A DNA stretch of 64,000 nt from contig JAVLUZ010000142.1 of the NCBI GenBank assembly GCA_036768485.1, positions 831,999 through 895,998 on the forward strand, read 5' to 3'. Below are positions 60,388-64,000 of this stretch, piece after piece; within the stretch, counting starts at the first letter, position 1; every line of letters starts with the position of its first letter. Below the pieces are notes generated by a model. That model was given only the letters and a program-made list of their open reading frames with translations, did no database searches and was not told the origin of the DNA. The stretch comes from Mermis nigrescens. Its lineage: Eukaryota > Nematoda > Enoplea > Mermithida > Mermithidae. The position numbers and the translations under genes were made by a program.

Positions 60388-61278
60388 CTAATAAAAAAAT
60401 AATAATAAAAAATAATAAAATAATAAAAAATAATAATAATAAATAATAATAAAAATAATTAAAAAATAACAAAAAAAACAAACAACGACAAAAAATAAAA
60501 AATCGGGAAAAACTAAAAAAATGAAATAAAAATTAAGAAAATTAAAATGGAGGCAGAGAGGCGAAAAGGAGATGAAATATTCTTAAATTGCATAGTGTGT
60601 AAACCACGCTGTTGTTTATTCACCCCTGAATGAGCAGTAATTAAAACTACGAACCGAATTTAGATGCTAACGCGAATTTTAAAAATTCTAATCAACATTA
60701 GCAAAATATAAAATAACAGCAACCGCTGAATAAAACATATCTGACTTAAATAGTGTAAACCACACTGTTGTTCCTTTACACCGGATAATTAGATAGAATT
60801 TAGGTGCCAACACTTTACACTATCATGTCTCTCCTACATTGTTTACATCGTTTTTTTAAAAATCGCGTTATAGTGTAGCGAATACGAGCGAATGCATCAG
60901 TAGGGCTCGTATCGAAAATTTTTCAAAAAAGGGGACGGCCCCCCAAATGGGCATTGCCCCAAATTTTCGGGTTGAAAAAAATCGAAAAGTTAAAAAAACA
61001 ACTGTCAAAAAATTCACGGTAGGCGCAAAAAACAATTGTTTTTAGCATTTTTCACCCAACTCTATCCAATGGCATCAAAATATTGGGGAAAACGATAAAG
61101 ACATGTTTGAAACTTTATTTCTGGGGTAAAAAATTGAAAAATTTAAAAGCTTGGATAAAGAATACAAAAAATAATAAAAGCAATAAAAATAATCAATTAA
61201 GAGCTTGCATAAAAAATACAAAAAGTAAAGCAATAAAAATAAATTAATTAATTAAATAAAAAGCGTTTTCGCTCGCAC
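60388..61278 (-). other. PANK4 intron, 891 bp
   Basis: Contains AATAAT-rich simple sequence (60390-60480), GTGTAAACCAC-type words (60597, 60755) and a broken C-rich MITE relative near 60930-61060 (CCAATGGCATCAAAATATT). Confidence 0.7.
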
Positions 61279-61436
61279 CTTAGTGCCCCTCTTCAACAGC
61301 TCCCTGGCGAACGGAAACACCCCAAGAATCAAGTCTAATCCGCTATTATCGACGAATATGCAAGCGCATTTGTGGACATCGCTTCTGTTTAGTCGAAGAA
61401 GCCATCGATCGAAACTGTCGTCTTGCCAAGGCCGTG
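61279..61436 (-). CDS. PANK4: PANK4 phosphatase domain, exon with DNSG
   Basis: Acceptor ATTTTTAG precedes CACGG. It encodes [16 protein letters not shown] then [20 protein letters not shown] and [15 protein letters not shown]. The family reads RPWLVDSYSEWLQRL, KCALIFADNSGIDIILG and VFPFVRELLLRGTE. The Asp-Asn of DNSG is the catalytic pair of the metal-dependent phosphatase. This enzyme removes phosphate from 4'-phosphopantetheine and damaged forms, lowering CoA synthesis. Donor AAG before GTGCGA. Confidence 0.93.
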
Positions 61437-61845
61437 CTAAAAATAATTTGGAAAAAACTATATTTTTTTAAACTTTTTTCTGACAAATTTATGCAAGTAC
61501 CTAGTAAAAAAAATTTGATTTAAATTTTAATACTTTCGAGCAAAAACGACATGTATTTTAGGGAATTCTACATATTAGAGCCCTGCAATTATAAGATCTG
61601 TTACGAAATCTGGGAGAGAAAAATTCCGGATAAAGTTTAAATGGTCGTTAAATGGAAAATACGGTCAAAAGTACATAAGTTGTACAAAGTATATCTGCCG
61701 TACACGGGACTTTGAACACTTTACACAGTGAATTCATTACTTATATACCTCAAACTAGCAACTTTACACAAACAAAGCTACAAAGCTCGCTTAACGAAAT
61801 AACCAAAAGGGCACTAAGTTGTGTAAAGTAAGTGTTTACTGTAGG

Positions 61846-62344
61846 TTATTAGGCATTGGCAAGCTTACGGGTTATAAAAGAAAAATTAACGCATTAGTGT
61901 AAACTTTGAAAAAAATTAAAAAACTCAAACTTTACTTCCATAAAATTTTTAAAAAATAAACTTTTCTAACTTATTAGGCATTGGCAAGCTTACGGGTTAT
62001 AAAAGAAAAATTAACGCATTAGTGTAAACTTTAAAAAATATTAAAAAAAACTCAAACTTTACTTCCATAAAATTTTTAGAAAATGAACTTTTTCAACTTA
62101 TTAGGCATTGGCAAGCTTACGGGTTATAAAAGAAAAATTAACGCATTAGTGTAAACTTTAAAAAATATTAAAAAACTCAAACTTTACTTCCATAAAATTT
62201 TTAAAAAATAAACTTTTTTAACTTATGAGGCATTGGCAAGCTTACGAGTTATAAAAGAAAAATTAGCGCATTAGTGTAAACTTTAAAAAAAAATTAAAAA
62301 ACTCAAACTTTACTTCCATAAAATTTTTAAATAACTAAACTTTT
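61846..62344. repeat. ~125-bp tandem repeat in a PANK4 intron, four copies
   Basis: Units start TTATTAGGCATTGGCAAGC at 61846, 61971, 62098 and 62223 (the last reads TTATGAGG). Each has GGTTATAAAAGAAAAATTA and ATTAGTGTAAACTTT. They are almost identical, so this array is young. Confidence 0.92.
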
Positions 62345-62386
62345 TTAACTTAAACTAGAAGCTTACGCCGTAAACTAGAAGCTTAC

Positions 62387-62594
62387 GCTGTATTTTTGAA
62401 AGAGCATTTTCGAACGATAAGCCCTCCTCGGCCTCCAATAAACTAACCACTTCTCTGGCCCCCCAGTCAAAAACGTTTCCGGCCAATAGGGAACGAACCA
62501 ATTCGAAGTGTCTATTGGCGAAGTCCAGCGAATCGAGCCTGGTCACGTGACTTTGGAACAATTGCAAAGCTTGCTCATTTTCGGCATGCTTTTG
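62387..62594 (-). CDS. PANK4: PANK4 phosphatase domain, exon with LLAGNVFDWGA
   Basis: Likely acceptor CACGTAAAG precedes CAAAAGC. It encodes QKHAENEQALQLFQSHVTRL then DSLDFANRHFELVRSLLAGN and VFDWGAREVVSLLEAEEGLS. LLAGNVFDWGA is a hallmark of PANK4. The donor is ATACAGC before GTAAGC. A 21-bp duplication just after it copies the donor at 62361-62366; using the second copy would add an in-frame stop. A VK pair expected before QK may be lost or belong to the intron side. Confidence 0.9.
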
Positions 62595-63196
62595 CTTTAC
62601 GTGGAAGAATTCGAATAAAGAATCGCCGAAACGTGACAGAAAAAATATAGTTTATTGAGAGAATTTCTGATTTTATCCCCAGAATAAACGAAAAGTCAAT
62701 CGGGCAAAAAAATCAACACTGGAATATTTAGAGTGAAAATAGATATTTTAAGAAAAATTTTTATCGTTGGCCGATTCGTATACATATGTACCGATTTTTA
62801 TAAAATTTTTGGATCTTTATAACTTTTTATTTTGAAATTTATCAACAATTTTTACTATTTTTTGATTTTCTTCTGACTTTTTATTTTATTTTTAATTTCT
62901 CATTTTTTTCAAACTTTTTTAACGATTTTTTTGATCTTTTGCATCATTTTGAGAATGCATGAACTCCAAAATGCCAGTGTTTTTACAATAATATTAGAAA
63001 AATAATAACTTTACACAATACCCATTTTCACATATTCATATAACAGATTTAAAAAATTATTCAATTATTTAATTTTATAGAAGATTATTTATAACTAATT
63101 AGTATTTAAATTATTCGAGTAAAATTAAAAAATTATTTAGTTTTATTAAAGCTTTATTTAAACAAACACAATCACATTGTATTTATAAACAATTAC
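62595..63196 (-). other. PANK4 intron, 602 bp
   Basis: AT-rich intron between two PANK4 exons joined in phase 0. Nothing else recognised. Confidence 0.7.
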
Positions 63197-63284
63197 GTGC
63201 GAGTAGGCGTCCGGGAAATAATATTCATTTAAGAGCTGTTCGTTCAGATCCAACAAACTTCTGATATTGAGGCAGCCATACGCG
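63197..63284 (-). CDS. PANK4: PANK4 phosphatase domain, first exon in the window
   Basis: Acceptor ATGTTTAG precedes C-GCG. It encodes AYGCLNIRSLLDLNEQLLNE then YYFPDAYSH. PANK4 proteins have a DLLDLRE-x-x-LNE-x-x-F-x-DPY segment just before the QKEN region. The donor is CAC before GTAATT. The gene is 5'-incomplete: the pantothenate-kinase-like N-terminal part should lie beyond the right edge, since no further exon was seen in 63285-64000. Confidence 0.8.
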
Positions 63285-63754
63285 CTAAACATAAATAAAT
63301 GAAATAATATTTCAAGATAAAAAACACAAAGAGTAATAAAAATAACAAAAAATTGAAAAATAAAGAAAGAATTAAAAGAAAACCGATTGAAACGCTGACA
63401 AAGTTCCGTTAAACAAGATTTATGCATCATTTTTTGCACTTGGTGCAAAATGTAAAGTTCAACGAAATTTCGAAAACTAGTCCACAGACTTGCAAAAATA
63501 ATAAAATTCAATAAGTTTTATCATATAATTAGCCCGTTAGTGCTTACCTATACTATGAATATCAAATTTATCTTTCAATATATAACTAGTTTTTATTTAA
63601 TCGTCAAAGGCTTGATAAATAATTATGACAAGCACATCATGTTGTTAATTGCAGTACATGTAGCAATGCGTGCCATGCTAGCGTGTTCATCTTTAAATTA
63701 GTAAGTAATCGCTTCGTTTGAAGGTATGAGCTATTCATGTTACTCTCTTTTGCA

Positions 63755-63917
63755 GACCGCAGAATATACCTCAATTTTTTTCGTTTTTAAGCGAAAGTAC
63801 AATTTTTAGCAAATTCCTACAACTTTCAAAGGCTTATGTTGGTGATTTTTCCCTAGTCCCCCTTTTACATTCCAAGTATATTCGTCCTTTCTGTTCCATC
63901 GGAGAATTTTCGGTTGC
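63755..63917. mobile_element. Foldback MITE, single arm
   Basis: One arm only, from CCGCAGAATATACC to ATCGGAGAATTTTCGGTTGC, next to TA. The partner arm is absent or beyond the window. Confidence 0.6.
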
Positions 63918-64000
63918 TATTGTAGGTACATCTTATCAGCACATTGAAAGCATTGAATGTAAAAGACAAAAACTATAAAAATATAACAATGAAAAGAATA

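Noticed and set aside
61846..62344. CRISPR-like array of four units
   Set aside because: The units are ~125-bp direct tandem copies with no unique spacers, in an animal intron.

Overview
This window is animal nuclear DNA: AT-rich, intron-bearing, and made mostly of transposable elements and simple repeats. It looks like an invertebrate, and an ecdysozoan such as an arthropod is possible, but nothing here fixes the species. Four host genes are supported by spliced exons that keep the reading frame and match known animal families. They are a 4-TM LAPTM4-like protein on the + strand (26932-28905), and on the - strand RMDN1-like (37640-42651), the 3' part of mitochondrial ribosomal protein mL54 (43576-45727) and the 3' part of PANK4 (50689-63284, continuing beyond the right edge). 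Each - strand gene has an AATAAA signal after its stop.

Layout. 1-6350: a decayed hAT transposase end, a 214-bp palindromic MITE, and a deep nest of elements built around a head-to-tail Penelope-like retroelement (1165-5210). 6350-14170: two copies of a large non-coding repeat rich in GTGTAAA motifs with a hairpin at its end, plus a complete foldback MITE (8652-9423). 14170-26900: hAT-type MITEs, TGTCA-rich repeats, three minisatellites, a retroposon 3' tail and tRNA-like sequences. 26932-28905: LAPTM4-like gene. 28906-37600: hAT-type elements, some with exact 8-bp target duplications, and two foldback units whose arms are 15-bp GC-rich minisatellites. 37640-63284: the three - strand genes. 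Their introns and spacers hold more hAT-type elements, long (TA)n tracts, a pogo-like element and a third copy of the large repeat.

The host genes do not form an obvious pathway. Three are linked to mitochondria or acyl-carrier metabolism (RMDN1, mL54, PANK4) and share a strand, but each has its own polyadenylation signal, so there is no sign of an operon.

The strongest unusual features are the stacked insertions, a short non-autonomous hAT family present in more than a dozen copies, and an unclassified hairpin-ended repeat that is next to the same foldback MITE at all three of its sites.
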